A stretch of 64,000 nt of DNA, from contig NZ_JASLGT010000027.1 of NCBI RefSeq assembly GCF_030150205.1, forward strand, positions 62,001 through 126,000. The letters run 5' to 3'. Of this stretch, positions 51,820-60,675 are shown piece by piece. The stretch is from Niabella sp. (lineage in GTDB: Bacteria; Bacteroidota; Bacteroidia; Chitinophagales; Chitinophagaceae). Numbering within the stretch: position 1 is the stretch's first letter; each line of letters starts with the position of its first letter. The translations under genes were made by a program, and so were the position numbers. A model generated the notes under the pieces. The model was not told where the DNA came from. It saw only the letters and a list, made by a program, of their open reading frames with translations, and made no database searches.

Positions 51820-51928
51820 TGTGATCAAAAAAGTTGTAATATTTTTTATAATTACAAAATCATTGATTACAATTTCTGTAATCACAATTTCTGTAATAAA
51901 AATTATTATTACAGATTTTTTGATCACA
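51820..51928. repeat. AT-rich palindromic island
   Basis: Perfect 13-bp terminal inverted repeats TGTGATCAAAAAA (51820-51832) / TTTTTTGATCACA (51916-51928), extendable inward with three mismatches to about 24 bp. The interior holds two direct copies of AATTTCTGTAAT. Neither an ORF nor a transposase is present. It could be a miniature inverted-repeat element or a decayed terminator pair. Confidence 0.6.
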
Positions 51929-52051
51929 ACACAGCAAAAGGAACAGCCTCTATATTTTTCTTTTATTACGAGACCAGTTAACCTGCAACAGACAGGCCAC
52001 AGCATCTGAAAAGGATGGTCTGCCAATAGCTGCAACAACCTGATCGCTGCC

Positions 52052-52150
52052 GGTTGAGAAAGCTGCAGCGCAGCGTCGACCCAATTAGTACCCAACCGTG
52101 ACAGATGTGAAGGTGCAGCGCACCGGTAATATGCAGGATTTACCTAACCC
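52052..52150 (+). repeat. dispersed ~100-bp repeat, copy C
   Basis: Core matches 1-100 and 278-378. It has two perfect mini-hairpins: GCTGC-AGC-GCAGC and GGTGC-AGC-GCACC about 40 nt apart, followed by GGTAAT and a GGATTTACC end. This copy shows most clearly the double-hairpin layout. Confidence 0.65.
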
Positions 52151-52189
52151 CGCGTAGGGAATTATAATAGACCAGCAATCTTTCGAATG

Positions 52190-52221
52190 AAAAAAGCGGC
52201 CTGGTTCGCCAGTGCCGCTTT
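52190..52221 (-). terminator. terminator of the bamA-ompH-ompH genes
   Basis: Stem AAAGCGGC...GCCGCTTT with CTGG/CCAG above and a TTCG loop (52193-52221). On the minus strand a run of T follows directly. Downstream of the last ompH stop at 52244. Confidence 0.85.
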
Positions 52222-52243
52222 CTATATTTTATACAATCTGTAT

Positions 52244-52816
52244 TTACTTCTTGGGAGCCGGAGCTTTCGTACCTCCAGCCGGAGCTGCGCCACCAGCTGC
52301 GGGAGCCTGCTGATTTACGTTGATTCCCAGTTTTTGTGCAACCGGTAAAGACAGGTTGTCTGACTGAGGTGCGTCAAAGATCACTTCATCATGCAATACA
52401 TACGTATATCCTTTTTCCTTGGCATAAGCACGTACCGCATCGGTTACTTTCTTAAACAAAGGCTGAAAAAGTTCTGCTTGTTTTCCCTGGATCATCTGCT
52501 GTGCATATTGTTGCCAGTTGGCTGCCTGCATTTGTAACTGACCCAGTTTCTCTTCTGCCATTTTCTTAACAGAGGCCGAAGTTTTAGGATCTTTTACCAG
52601 GGAATCTTTCTCTTTAATTTCCTCGCTGAGTCTTGTATATTCTCCACCAACTGAATCCTGAGCCCATTTTTCCAGTTTCTGCTGCGTTGCCTGTGCTTCC
52701 GGCAATGCGCCTACCAGCCCTTGTATATCTACATAACCGATTTTCTGAGCGGAAGCCGTAGTTGCACCCATCACAACCATTCCCAATGCCAGGGCAAGAA
52801 ATTTTATTCGTTTCAT
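52244..52816 (-). CDS. OmpH/Skp family periplasmic chaperone (second)
   Basis: 190 aa. A signal peptide (MKRIKFLALALGMVVMGATTASA) is followed by KIGYVDIQGLVGALPEAQA, a typical OmpH/Skp start, and a long charged coiled coil (about 40-140). The C-terminal tail is Ala/Pro/Gly/Lys-rich (about 165-190), not seen in its neighbour. It helps unfolded outer-membrane proteins reach BamA. Confidence 0.9.
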   Translation of the reverse strand: MKRIKFLALALGMVVMGATTASAQKIGYVDIQGLVGALPEAQATQQKLEKWAQDSVGGEYTRLSEEIKEKDSLVKDPKTSASVKKMAEEKLGQLQMQAANWQQYAQQMIQGKQAELFQPLFKKVTDAVRAYAKEKGYTYVLHDEVIFDAPQSDNLSLPVAQKLGINVNQQAPAAGGAAPAGGTKAPAPKK

Positions 52817-52920
52817 TTAATTTTTTTTGTTTGTCCGCTCCCGCTGAAGCAGGGCCGGACGGTTTTTAAGTTTATTGTTTTTTTAATGTCTGAATTGTTT
52901 CAGAAGTGCCGACGGATTGA
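52817..52920 (-). other. spacer with hairpin between the two ompH genes
   Basis: On the minus strand GTCCG-GCCCTGC-TTCAGCGGG-AGCGGAC forms an imperfect hairpin followed by an A/T-rich run just before the ATG of the second ompH. It may weaken or stabilise expression of the downstream gene. Confidence 0.35.
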
Positions 52921-53433
52921 TTATTTTACCGAAAGTAATTTCAATACCTCATCACTTTTGTCCAATTTCGGGTCGGCAAATATAATGGATTTCCCCTCAC
53001 TTTTATCCAAAACCAGGTCATATCCCTTTTCGATTACCAGCTTCTGAACCGCCCGGTTTACCTTCTCCTGAAGGGGGGCCATCAGCTCCTGTCTTTTTTT
53101 GAACAGATCTCCTTCAAAACCAAAGCGTTTCTTTTGCAAATCGCGCAAATCCCGCTCCTGTTTGAAAAGCGCATCTTCTTTTTTCCGCTTGGCATCAGCA
53201 CTCAACATGCTCTGCTGGGAATCATATTCGTCGTATGCCTTATCCAGGACCTCCTGTTTCAGGTCTATTTCCTTTTGCCAGGTAGCAGCCGTACTGCTTA
53301 CTGCAGTTTGCACCTGCTTATAGTCGGGCATTTTGTCAAATATATACCGGGTGTCAATGATCGCATATTTCTGAGCCATTGCAGCAGAAGCTGTAAAGAA
53401 GAGGCCCAGGGCCAGCGCAATGATTTGTTTCAT
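52921..53433 (-). CDS. OmpH/Skp family periplasmic chaperone (first)
   Basis: About 170 aa, with ATG at 53431-53433 (MKQIIALALGLFFTASAAMAQ signal peptide). The upstream extension to 53529 in the same frame is antisense-free leader and has no family similarity. The mature part has YAIIDTRYIFDKMPDYKQ and a coiled coil rich in K/E/Q (about 45-130). Together with the next copy it forms the pair usually found after bamA in Bacteroidota. Confidence 0.9.
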   Translation of the reverse strand: MKQIIALALGLFFTASAAMAQKYAIIDTRYIFDKMPDYKQVQTAVSSTAATWQKEIDLKQEVLDKAYDEYDSQQSMLSADAKRKKEDALFKQERDLRDLQKKRFGFEGDLFKKRQELMAPLQEKVNRAVQKLVIEKGYDLVLDKSEGKSIIFADPKLDKSDEVLKLLSVK

Positions 53434-53485
53434 ATACAAATTGGTTTTTTCTATACTTATTAGATGCAAAAAGAAGCGAAAAGGT

Positions 53486-56227
53486 TTACTCAGGCTCAAA
53501 TCCAAGCATAAAGGTAAACTTACCTGCATTCTTCAGACCCTGTCCCGGCACCAAACGGTCGAGCCCGATACCATAGTCAAACCCAAGCAGACCGAACATT
53601 GGCAGGTAAAAACGCATACCCAGACCCACACTGCGGCGCAGTTTGAATGGATTATACTCTTTATAATCGTGCCATCCATTAGCAGCCTCAAAAAATGCAA
53701 GACCATAAATCGTACTTCCCGGGTTGGTTACCAGCGGGTAACGCAGTTCTGCCTGGTATTTGTTAAAAATGATGAACATATTGCGGGTATCGCCACCGCT
53801 GCCGTTATCCGGGTTTACGGTTGGATCCGAACTGTTGTAAACGGGATAACCGCGCTGTGCAATAATGTCGAAACCGGTTAAGGAATAGGTATTACTCATA
53901 CCGGCATCACCCAGCTGAAAGCGTTCAAAAGGAGAATAGTTCAGGTTTTTATTATACCGGCCCATAAAACCATATTTGGCGGCCAGCTTCAGTACAAACT
54001 GACGGTTTTTATCTTCTCCCTTAGGACGACCCAGCGGTACATACCATTGTGCCCCAAAGCGCCATTTATGATATTCTACGTTTTTATACTGGGCCGAATC
54101 CGCCATCGCAACAGAGGATTTGAAAGCAGAATAGGGCGGAGTGGCCTGAACGCTTGCTGTAATTTCGCTACCGCTTCTGGGAAATATCGGATCCGACACC
54201 GAAGAACGGCTAAGGCTTAATTTAAAGCTGAGGTTATTGGACACACCGTCATTAAAGGGAAGTCCATACTGATACCCCATCTTCTTTACCTTATACCGGG
54301 TATACGCAACGGTATAGCCGATGGTAAAATAGTCATCCGGCCATTTCAACACCTTACCCAGGCCCACGCTGATCCCGTTCACTGTAAGAGACGTATCTTT
54401 TGAGAAGCGATATCCGCCGCTGCGGTAAGGGTCATAAAAAGATGCGTTATACTTTGTATTGTTATAGCCCAGGGTCAGGGAAGTCCGTTTCTTTCCACCC
54501 AGCCAGGGTTCGGTAAAGGAGAAGTTGTAGGACCGGTAAACCCGTCCGTTCGATTGTACCCTCAAACTCAGCTTTTGTCCATCTCCCACGGGCAATGGAT
54601 CCCAGGCTTCTTTTTTCCAGATATTCCTGATGGAGAAATTATTAAAGGTTACCCCCAGGGTTCCGGTAAGACCTATACCGCCGCCCCATCCGGCAGAAAG
54701 CTCCAGCTGATCCGAAGATTTTTCCTTCAGCTTCCAGTTAATATCTACCGTTCCGTCTGCCTGGTTGGGTACCGGCTGCGGGTTGATGGATTCCTGTTCA
54801 AAGTAATTCAGTGTATTCAGCTCCCGAACGGAACGCATCAGGTCTGTACGGCTGAACAGCTCCCCGGGAATGGTTCTAAGTTCCCGGCGTATTACGTGAT
54901 CTTTTGTACGCTCATTTCCCATGATCACTACATTTTTGATCCGTGCAATAGGTCCTTCCTGGATCCGGATCTCGTGATCGATGGTATCATTATAGATCCT
55001 GGTTTCTACCGGTGTTACGTTAAAGAACAGGTATCCTTCATCATTGTAAAGGGTGGTAACATCGTATACATCCTGGCTGGGTTCCAGGCCCAGCTTCTTA
55101 TTTAACACGGTTGCATCATAGATATCGCCCTTGTTAATACCCAGGATGCTATTCAACACGGTGTCGGAGAATTTCGAATTCCCCTTCCAGGTAACATCTC
55201 CAAAATAATATTTATGGCCCTCGTTTACCTTCAGGTCTACATACATCTGGTTGTTCTGGATCACCTGTGTATCTGCTATGATCTGGGCATCGCGGTATCC
55301 TTTCGAGTTAAAATATTTGATTACTTTTTCCTTATCCTCCGCATATTTCTTGTTGTTGAACTTTGAGGAGCTGAAGAATTTGAACCGGAAATACGGGTCC
55401 AGCACTTTCAGGGTTTTGGTTCCTGTAAGAAAGCCCCATTCGTCCATATATTCATTAAAACTATATACCTGCCGTGCCCCATACGGGCTTACATATTTAG
55501 AAGAATACAACGACATCCGGGTCCGTTCCTTGGTACCCTTCATCTGTTTTTTTAACCTAAGGGCGTCCACATTCTCATTCCCAAAAAAGTTCACCTCATC
55601 GATCTTCACTTTTTTGCCTTTATTGATCTTGATCGTAAGGAAGGTAGAGTTGGGGTAAACGGGATCCTTTGATTCATCCAGGTTGGTGGTGATATCATAG
55701 TACCCTTTATCTTCAAAATACGTTTTTACCACCTGGTAAATATTCTGGCGAACACTTTCCGAAAGGATGCGTTGCTTTACGAGTCCGATTTTCTTGGTCA
55801 GTTCCTCGATCTCTGTTTTCTTAACCCCTTCAAATTTAAAGTTGCCCAAACGGGGCCGCTCCGTAACCTGTATTTCTACACTTACTTTTTCATTATCCAC
55901 ATGGGTTACATACACTTTTACATCTGCAAAAAGCTGCTGTTTCCAGAGGTTATGAATGGCGCGGGAAAAGATATCCGATCCCGGGTACATAAACTGCTGT
56001 CCTTTCTGGATACCGGACACTGATAATACGATGGATGAGTCGAGGTTGGCAGCGCCTTTCACCTTTATATCGGCAATGACATATTCCCGGGGCGTGGTGG
56101 CATGCAAAAATTCCTGCAATCGCGGGTCAACCGACGTAACGGGGGTAGTGTCAACCTGGGCAGAGGCATGATTTACCGCAAAAGAAAATATGGATAAAAT
56201 ACAAACTTTGTATATAAAAAAACGCAT
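53486..56227 (-). CDS. bamA: BamA outer membrane protein assembly factor
   Basis: 913 aa Omp85 protein. Signal peptide (about 1-23), five POTRA-type domains (about 45-490; for example VSGIQKGQQFMYPG, DVTWKGNSKFSDTVLNSILGI and IKNVVIMGNERTKDHVIRREL), then a 16-stranded barrel. The conserved IRGF/VRGY-type loop-6 motif is not obvious (YSLTGFDIIAQRGYP is the nearest region). It folds other outer-membrane proteins, including the barrels and TonB receptors in this window. It lies between uppS and two ompH genes. Confidence 0.93.
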   Translation of the reverse strand: MRFFIYKVCILSIFSFAVNHASAQVDTTPVTSVDPRLQEFLHATTPREYVIADIKVKGAANLDSSIVLSVSGIQKGQQFMYPGSDIFSRAIHNLWKQQLFADVKVYVTHVDNEKVSVEIQVTERPRLGNFKFEGVKKTEIEELTKKIGLVKQRILSESVRQNIYQVVKTYFEDKGYYDITTNLDESKDPVYPNSTFLTIKINKGKKVKIDEVNFFGNENVDALRLKKQMKGTKERTRMSLYSSKYVSPYGARQVYSFNEYMDEWGFLTGTKTLKVLDPYFRFKFFSSSKFNNKKYAEDKEKVIKYFNSKGYRDAQIIADTQVIQNNQMYVDLKVNEGHKYYFGDVTWKGNSKFSDTVLNSILGINKGDIYDATVLNKKLGLEPSQDVYDVTTLYNDEGYLFFNVTPVETRIYNDTIDHEIRIQEGPIARIKNVVIMGNERTKDHVIRRELRTIPGELFSRTDLMRSVRELNTLNYFEQESINPQPVPNQADGTVDINWKLKEKSSDQLELSAGWGGGIGLTGTLGVTFNNFSIRNIWKKEAWDPLPVGDGQKLSLRVQSNGRVYRSYNFSFTEPWLGGKKRTSLTLGYNNTKYNASFYDPYRSGGYRFSKDTSLTVNGISVGLGKVLKWPDDYFTIGYTVAYTRYKVKKMGYQYGLPFNDGVSNNLSFKLSLSRSSVSDPIFPRSGSEITASVQATPPYSAFKSSVAMADSAQYKNVEYHKWRFGAQWYVPLGRPKGEDKNRQFVLKLAAKYGFMGRYNKNLNYSPFERFQLGDAGMSNTYSLTGFDIIAQRGYPVYNSSDPTVNPDNGSGGDTRNMFIIFNKYQAELRYPLVTNPGSTIYGLAFFEAANGWHDYKEYNPFKLRRSVGLGMRFYLPMFGLLGFDYGIGLDRLVPGQGLKNAGKFTFMLGFEPE

Positions 56228-56468
56228 ATAAGGGTTAATGTATTACGGTAATCAATTTTTTTTCGCAAAGCAGGAAGCCCTTAAAATTCCTTAACCAGTT
56301 ACCGTCTGCAGCTTTTTCCCGGCAAAAAGCAGGCTAATGACGGCCCCGGTATCCAACACACTTCATTCCCATTGCGGCGGCAAATTAACGGTAAAATTTG
56401 GAAACTGTATGTTAAAAAGAGCCTGTATTTGCCATATGCGGCGGTTTTCACAAACAAATGGGAAGCAT

Positions 56469-57212
56469 TTATGTTAATTGGGCCGATGTTTTCCCGAATC
56501 TTCTTTCCCGGCTCTGGTAATCCACTATGGCCGCATAAAGGTTCTCTTTCCGAAAGTCGGGCCAGCGTACATCGGTAAAATAGAGCTCGGCATAGGCCAG
56601 TTGGTACAACAAAAAATTACTGATCCGGTATTCCCCGCTGGTGCGGATCATGAGTTCCGGATCCGGAAAATTGTGGGTACACAGGTGTTGCTGCAATACT
56701 TCCTGGTCAATTGCATCCACCGTTAACTGCCCTTCCTTTACTTCCCCGGCAATCTGCTTTACTGCGTTCAGCAACTCCCATCGTCCGCTGTAACTAAGTG
56801 CCATAACCAGGTTCAGGCCGGTGTTCTGAGCCGTCATTTCCAGGGCCTCGTTCAGCTCTTTCCGCGCATGATCCGGCATCATGCTCATATCGCCGATCAC
56901 ATGCAAGCGTATATTATTCCGGTGCAGCACTTCTGCCTCTTTGCGGATGGTAGACACCAGCAACTCCATCAATCCCTCAACCTCATATTCCGGCCGGTCC
57001 CAGTTCTCTGTGCTGAACGCGTACAGGGTTAGGTACCCGATGCCCAGTTCTGCGGCACCCTCAACAATATCCCGAACGCTTTCTACTCCATGATAATGAC
57101 CATAAAGCCGGTCCTGTCCCTGTTCCTGTGCCCAGCGCCCGTTGCCATCCATAATAATGGCAATATGACGCGGTAACCGGTTTTTATCTATTTGCTGTGC
57201 TAAATCTGACAT
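56469..57212 (-). CDS. uppS: undecaprenyl diphosphate synthase (isoprenyl transferase)
   Basis: 247 aa cis-prenyltransferase making the lipid carrier for peptidoglycan and O-antigen. The catalytic signature IAIIMDGNGRWA (with the essential Asp) is near residue 20, followed by TLYAFSTENWDRP and the C-terminal RTSGEYRISNFLLYQLAYAELYFTD. It is the first of the uppS-bamA-ompH-ompH series; 241 nt separate it from bamA. A TTACTTTG word (57221-57228, minus strand) lies just before the start. Confidence 0.97.
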   Translation of the reverse strand: MSDLAQQIDKNRLPRHIAIIMDGNGRWAQEQGQDRLYGHYHGVESVRDIVEGAAELGIGYLTLYAFSTENWDRPEYEVEGLMELLVSTIRKEAEVLHRNNIRLHVIGDMSMMPDHARKELNEALEMTAQNTGLNLVMALSYSGRWELLNAVKQIAGEVKEGQLTVDAIDQEVLQQHLCTHNFPDPELMIRTSGEYRISNFLLYQLAYAELYFTDVRWPDFRKENLYAAIVDYQSRERRFGKTSAQLT

Positions 57213-57247
57213 AGAAGCTGCAAAGTAACGAAGATTCCTTCATAGTA

Positions 57248-57291
57248 GATGGGTCATAGTTCATGGCGGTTTCCATGAGCTATGACCCATC
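57248..57291. repeat. 19-bp inverted repeat between asd and uppS
   Basis: GATGGGTCATAGTTCATGG (57248-57266) and CCATGAGCTATGACCCATC (57273-57291) pair over 19 bp with one G-T wobble around a 6-nt loop. It may work as a terminator for asd or as an mRNA stabiliser, but no T-run follows. Confidence 0.7.
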
Positions 57292-57305
57292 CGTTATCAA
57301 TCAGG

Positions 57306-58313
57306 TTATATAAGATTATTCGCTGCCAGGTATTCCGCGATCTGAACCGCGTTGGTAGCAGCCCCTTTCCGCAAATTGTCGCTTACCACCCAAAGATTGA
57401 GGGTATTGGGCTGGGATTCGTCCCTGCGGATCCGTCCAACAAAAACCTCGTCTTTCTCATGCGCGTCCATCGGCATCGGGTAATGCTGGTTCGCCAGGTC
57501 ATCGGTTACGATAACGCCGGGGGCTGTTTCCAGCAAATGCCGCACTTCCGCCAGTTCAAAATCATTTTCAAACTCAATGTTCACCGCTTCACTATGTCCG
57601 CCCATTACCGGAATACGTACCGTAGTGGCCGTTACCCGGATGGCGTCATCACGCATGATCTTTTTGGTTTCATTTACCATCTTCATTTCCTCTTTGGTAT
57701 ATCCATTATCGAGGAACACATCAATTTGCGGAATCACATTCAGATCGATGGGATATTTATAGGCCATTTCATAGGCTTCTTCGGTACCCGCCACATCTTT
57801 CAGCCGCTCTCCTTTAAGCTGGCCTACGGCCTTAACACCGGTTCCGGTAACACTTTGGTAGGTAGATACCACGATGCGTTTTGCATTGTATGCTTTATGC
57901 AGGGGCGCCAGCGCTACCACCATCTGTATGGTAGAGCAATTGGGATTGGCGATGATTTTGTCATTGCTGGTCAGCACATCGGCATTGATCTCCGGTACCA
58001 CCAGCGGCACTTTCGGATCCATGCGCCATGCAGAAGAGTTATCGACCACCGTAATGCCGGCAGCTGCAAATTTTGGTGCCCATTCCGTAGAAGTACTGCC
58101 ACCTGCCGAAAACAGGGCTACATTGGGTTTTGCAGCAATTGCTTCTTCCATGCCCACCACTTTATATTTGATACCCTTAAATTCTACTTCTTTTCCCACG
58201 CTTTTTGCAGAAGCAACGGGGATCAGTTCCGATACGGGAAAATTTCTTTCGACCAGGACCTGTAACATTTTGGTGCCCACCAGGCCGGTGGCGCCAACTA
58301 CGGCTACTCTCAT
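57306..58313 (-). CDS. asd: aspartate-semialdehyde dehydrogenase
   Basis: 335 aa, NADPH-dependent, making aspartate semialdehyde for lysine/DAP, threonine and methionine. The Rossmann motif is VVGATGLVGTKML (about 4-16). The catalytic cysteine is in IANPNCSTIQMV, and the conserved His is in the MGGHSEAVNIE region. Length normal for the USG-1-like branch. A strong terminator lies just upstream for the previous gene. Confidence 0.96.
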   Translation of the reverse strand: MRVAVVGATGLVGTKMLQVLVERNFPVSELIPVASAKSVGKEVEFKGIKYKVVGMEEAIAAKPNVALFSAGGSTSTEWAPKFAAAGITVVDNSSAWRMDPKVPLVVPEINADVLTSNDKIIANPNCSTIQMVVALAPLHKAYNAKRIVVSTYQSVTGTGVKAVGQLKGERLKDVAGTEEAYEMAYKYPIDLNVIPQIDVFLDNGYTKEEMKMVNETKKIMRDDAIRVTATTVRIPVMGGHSEAVNIEFENDFELAEVRHLLETAPGVIVTDDLANQHYPMPMDAHEKDEVFVGRIRRDESQPNTLNLWVVSDNLRKGAATNAVQIAEYLAANNLI

Positions 58314-58336
58314 TGTTGTTTTTACTGTTTATCGTT

Positions 58337-58365
58337 AAAAAAAAACCTTCCGCTTTTGCGGAAGG
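58337..58365 (-). terminator. terminator upstream of asd
   Basis: CCTTCCGC-TTTT-GCGGAAGG (58346-58365); on the minus strand it is followed by nine T. It ends the transcript of the small membrane protein gene. Confidence 0.9.
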
Positions 58366-58523
58366 CCTGTTAAAAATTTATGCTGACACACAAAAACCAC
58401 TGACCTTCCTTAAGGACACTTTTTGGTAAACTTTGTATGTTTCTTTATCATCATCGGACCGCAAAGGTATATGGGAAATATATAATTGGCAAAAATAATT
58501 TCTTTCGGGTCCGCCCCCGGGTA

Positions 58524-58829
58524 TTACCGGGCTTTTACGGGTATCACCCCGGTCTTTTTGTTGAAAAACGGCATTTTATTGGTCAGCAGCCACATAATGG
58601 TAAAGGTGGGGATAATATCCGTGCCCGGCAGTATTTCTTCTATAAAGTTAAAGACCCCGCCAAACACTCCCCGGGTGCCTCCGAAGGTTTTGGCCAGTAT
58701 GATGGCGGAAACCGGTGCCCAGATCACATCAGCAAATTCACCTACACCCGGTACGGTAAAGGAAAGACACCCGATGATATCCATAATGATACAAAAGAGC
58801 AGGGATGGGGATTTTTTTGTTGTGGTCAT
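58524..58829 (-). CDS. small conserved membrane protein
   Basis: 101 aa with about two or three hydrophobic segments (LLFCIIMDIIGCLSFTVPGVG; ADVIWAPVSAIILAKTFG; FNFIEEILPGTDIIPTFTIMWLL). No signal peptide cleavage site is clear. No named family is known to me, but similar small proteins with a conserved PG-E-D-WAP stretch are common in Bacteroidota genomes. Function unknown. Confidence 0.75.
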   Translation of the reverse strand: MTTTKKSPSLLFCIIMDIIGCLSFTVPGVGEFADVIWAPVSAIILAKTFGGTRGVFGGVFNFIEEILPGTDIIPTFTIMWLLTNKMPFFNKKTGVIPVKAR

Positions 58830-58904
58830 CTTTTTTTATTTATAAGATTACAAACAACCCGCCAAACGTTGTATCCGGCTCCGTCATTCACCGATTTTTT
58901 GCGG

Positions 58905-58970
58905 GGCTTTGCCTGGTGCCAAGCACCAGGCAAAGCCAGACCTGTAAGGTTTCAAAAACTTTATAGGTCT
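58905..58970 (-). terminator. two adjacent hairpins after the PfkB gene
   Basis: Hairpin 1: GGCTTTGCCTGGTGC / GCACCAGGCAAAGCC, a perfect 15-bp stem with a CAA loop (58905-58937). Hairpin 2: AGACCTGTAAGGTTT / AAACTTTATAGGTCT, 13 of 15 pairs (58938-58970), which overlaps the stop codon of the kinase gene at 58961. A T-run follows hairpin 1 weakly (58894-58899, on the minus side). Confidence 0.8.
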
Positions 58971-59893
58971 AACCCTAATTCTGTTTCAAAGCTGGTAAGC
59001 TCCCGGAATAACCGGATCCGGCTATTCAGTTCCCCGGTGGTTAATTCCTTCAGACGGGTATTGCCGAACTTCTCTACACAGAAGCTGGCCATTGCAGAAC
59101 CTGCGATAATGGCTTTTTTCATGTTATCGAAGCTGATATCGCCGGTTTTTGCCAGGTAGCCAATAAATCCGCCGGCAAAGGTGTCGCCTGCTCCGGTGGG
59201 GTCAAACACATCTTCCAGCGGAAAAGCCGGGGCAAAAAATACTTTATCTTCATAGAACAGCAAGGCGCCGTTCTCTCCTTTTTTGATAATCAGGTATTTC
59301 GGACCCATTTCCCGGATCTTTTTCGCCGCCTTTACCAGGGAATACTGGTGTGTAAGCTCGCGGGCCTCCGAATCGTTTACCATTAGCAGATCCACGCGTT
59401 TCAGCGCCTCCTCAAGATCCGGCATGGCGGTTTCCATCCAGAAGTTCATGGTATCCAGTACAATCAGTTTGGGCTTTTGTTTGAGCTGGTCAATTACGCT
59501 GATCTGCAGTTTTGGCATCAGGTTGCCCAGCATTAAGAATTCTGCTCCCTGGTAGCTGTCCGGAACTTTGGGGTCAAAATCTTCCAGCACGTTCAGATCC
59601 GTTACCAGTGTATCGCGGGTATTCATGTCTTCATGATACAGTCCTTTCCAGAAGAACGATTTCTTATTGGCTACTTTCTCCACTCCTTCCAGCTGCACCC
59701 CTCTGGCGGTGAGCGATTCCAGCTCCTCCTCCGGGAAATCGTACCCGATAATGGAGATCTGCTGAACGGGTTTTACAAAGTAACTGGCGGCATAGGCCGC
59801 ATAAGTGGCCGAACCGCCCACAATTTTATTTGCTTTTCCAAAAGGGGTTTCAATAGCATCAAAGGCCATGGTGCCCACTGTAATCACAGACAT
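58961..59893 (-). CDS. PfkB family carbohydrate/nucleoside kinase
   Basis: 310 aa ribokinase-like protein. The family signature DPTGAGDTFAGGF, with the catalytic Asp, is at about residue 235-247. The N-terminal IVGGSATYAAYAASYF has the GG hinge. The substrate pocket (SIIGYDFPEEEL) resembles sugar or adenosine kinases; the exact substrate cannot be decided from sequence. Confidence 0.9.
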   Translation of the reverse strand: MSVITVGTMAFDAIETPFGKANKIVGGSATYAAYAASYFVKPVQQISIIGYDFPEEELESLTARGVQLEGVEKVANKKSFFWKGLYHEDMNTRDTLVTDLNVLEDFDPKVPDSYQGAEFLMLGNLMPKLQISVIDQLKQKPKLIVLDTMNFWMETAMPDLEEALKRVDLLMVNDSEARELTHQYSLVKAAKKIREMGPKYLIIKKGENGALLFYEDKVFFAPAFPLEDVFDPTGAGDTFAGGFIGYLAKTGDISFDNMKKAIIAGSAMASFCVEKFGNTRLKELTTGELNSRIRLFRELTSFETELGLDL

Positions 59894-60036
59894 GAATGTT
59901 GTTTTTGTTTTAAAATACGGCGGCGAAGTTACTACTTATTCACCTGAAGTTTAACGTTTCAGACACAGGGTTTTGCAGGTTTTGCTACCGGGGTGGCATT
60001 TATAAAATAACTTGTCTTTATTTTGGATAAAAAGCA

Positions 60037-60048
60037 TAGTTTTGAAAC
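60037..60048 (+). promoter_or_regulatory. -7 element directly before the TetR ATG
   Basis: TAGTTTTG (60037-60044), then AAAC and ATG at 60049. The spacing implies transcription from about the start codon itself, that is, a leaderless mRNA. Compare the amidohydrolase gene at 47235. Confidence 0.4.
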
Positions 60049-60633
60049 ATGGCCACCACAACACGTAAACGATCATCCAAAAAAGAAGAAATTCTTAAAA
60101 CAGCTGCGCGGATGTTCCGGGAAAAAGGATATGCCGGTACTTCCATGCGTGACCTTGCCGAAAAAATAGGTATCGAAGCTGCCAGTCTTTACAATCATAT
60201 CCATTCCAAAAGTGAGATCCTGGAAGAGATCATCTTTTCCATTGCGCGCGACTGCCGGGAACAGCTCGACAATATGGATCCGGCGGGTACCTCACTGCAA
60301 AAAATCGAATCCCTGATCCGTTTTCATACCAAAATGATGATCGATCATTTTGAATCGTATTCTGTAATGGTGAGCGAGTGGATGCACCTCGATGAGGAAA
60401 AACTGGGAGAATTTGTAAGTGAGCGCCGGCGTTATGTAAAAAAGATCGAATCCATTGTACAGCAGGGCATCGACAATAAGGAGTTCAAGCCCGTACTGCC
60501 TTACGTAGTGGTACTGAACATCCTGTCATCTGTTCGCGGACTGGAGTTCTGGCAAAAAAGCGCCAAAACCCATAGCGCAGAAATCATGGAAGAAAATATG
60601 GTACAGCACCTGATCGGGGGACTGAAGCTCTGA
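60049..60633 (+). CDS. TetR/AcrR family transcriptional regulator
   Basis: 194 aa. The helix-turn-helix is at about 9-57 (KKEEILKTAARMFREKGYAGTSMRDLAEKIG, with IEAASLYNHIHSKSEILEEI as the recognition end). The C-terminal ligand domain resembles fatty-acid-type TetR regulators (WMHLDEEKLGEFVSERRRYVKKIES). A single gene, oppositely oriented to both neighbours, so its target is not given by position. Confidence 0.92.
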   Translation: MATTTRKRSSKKEEILKTAARMFREKGYAGTSMRDLAEKIGIEAASLYNHIHSKSEILEEIIFSIARDCREQLDNMDPAGTSLQKIESLIRFHTKMMIDHFESYSVMVSEWMHLDEEKLGEFVSERRRYVKKIESIVQQGIDNKEFKPVLPYVVVLNILSSVRGLEFWQKSAKTHSAEIMEENMVQHLIGGLKL

Positions 60634-60675
60634 GCTTTTTTATCTTTTAATCAACTATAACAATGCCGCAAATTC

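Larger units (their letters stand above)
51759..52243. other. gene-free region between the MMPL gene and ompH
   Basis: 485 nt holding the AT-rich palindromic island (51820-51928), a third copy of the dispersed repeat (52052-52150) and the terminator of the ompH operon (52190-52221). The open frames here are short and have no family character. Confidence 0.6.

Noticed and set aside
51727..52095. 122-aa minus-strand frame with Ile/Thr-rich repeats
   Set aside because: It reads through the AT-rich palindromic island and the dispersed repeat; no family signature and no promoter.
53420..53881. 153-aa frame on the plus strand opposite bamA
   Set aside because: Antisense of bamA and its leader; no family signature.
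57282..58265. 327-aa open frame on the plus strand opposite asd
   Set aside because: Antisense of asd; residue pattern (His/Arg/Phe-rich) is that of a shadow frame.
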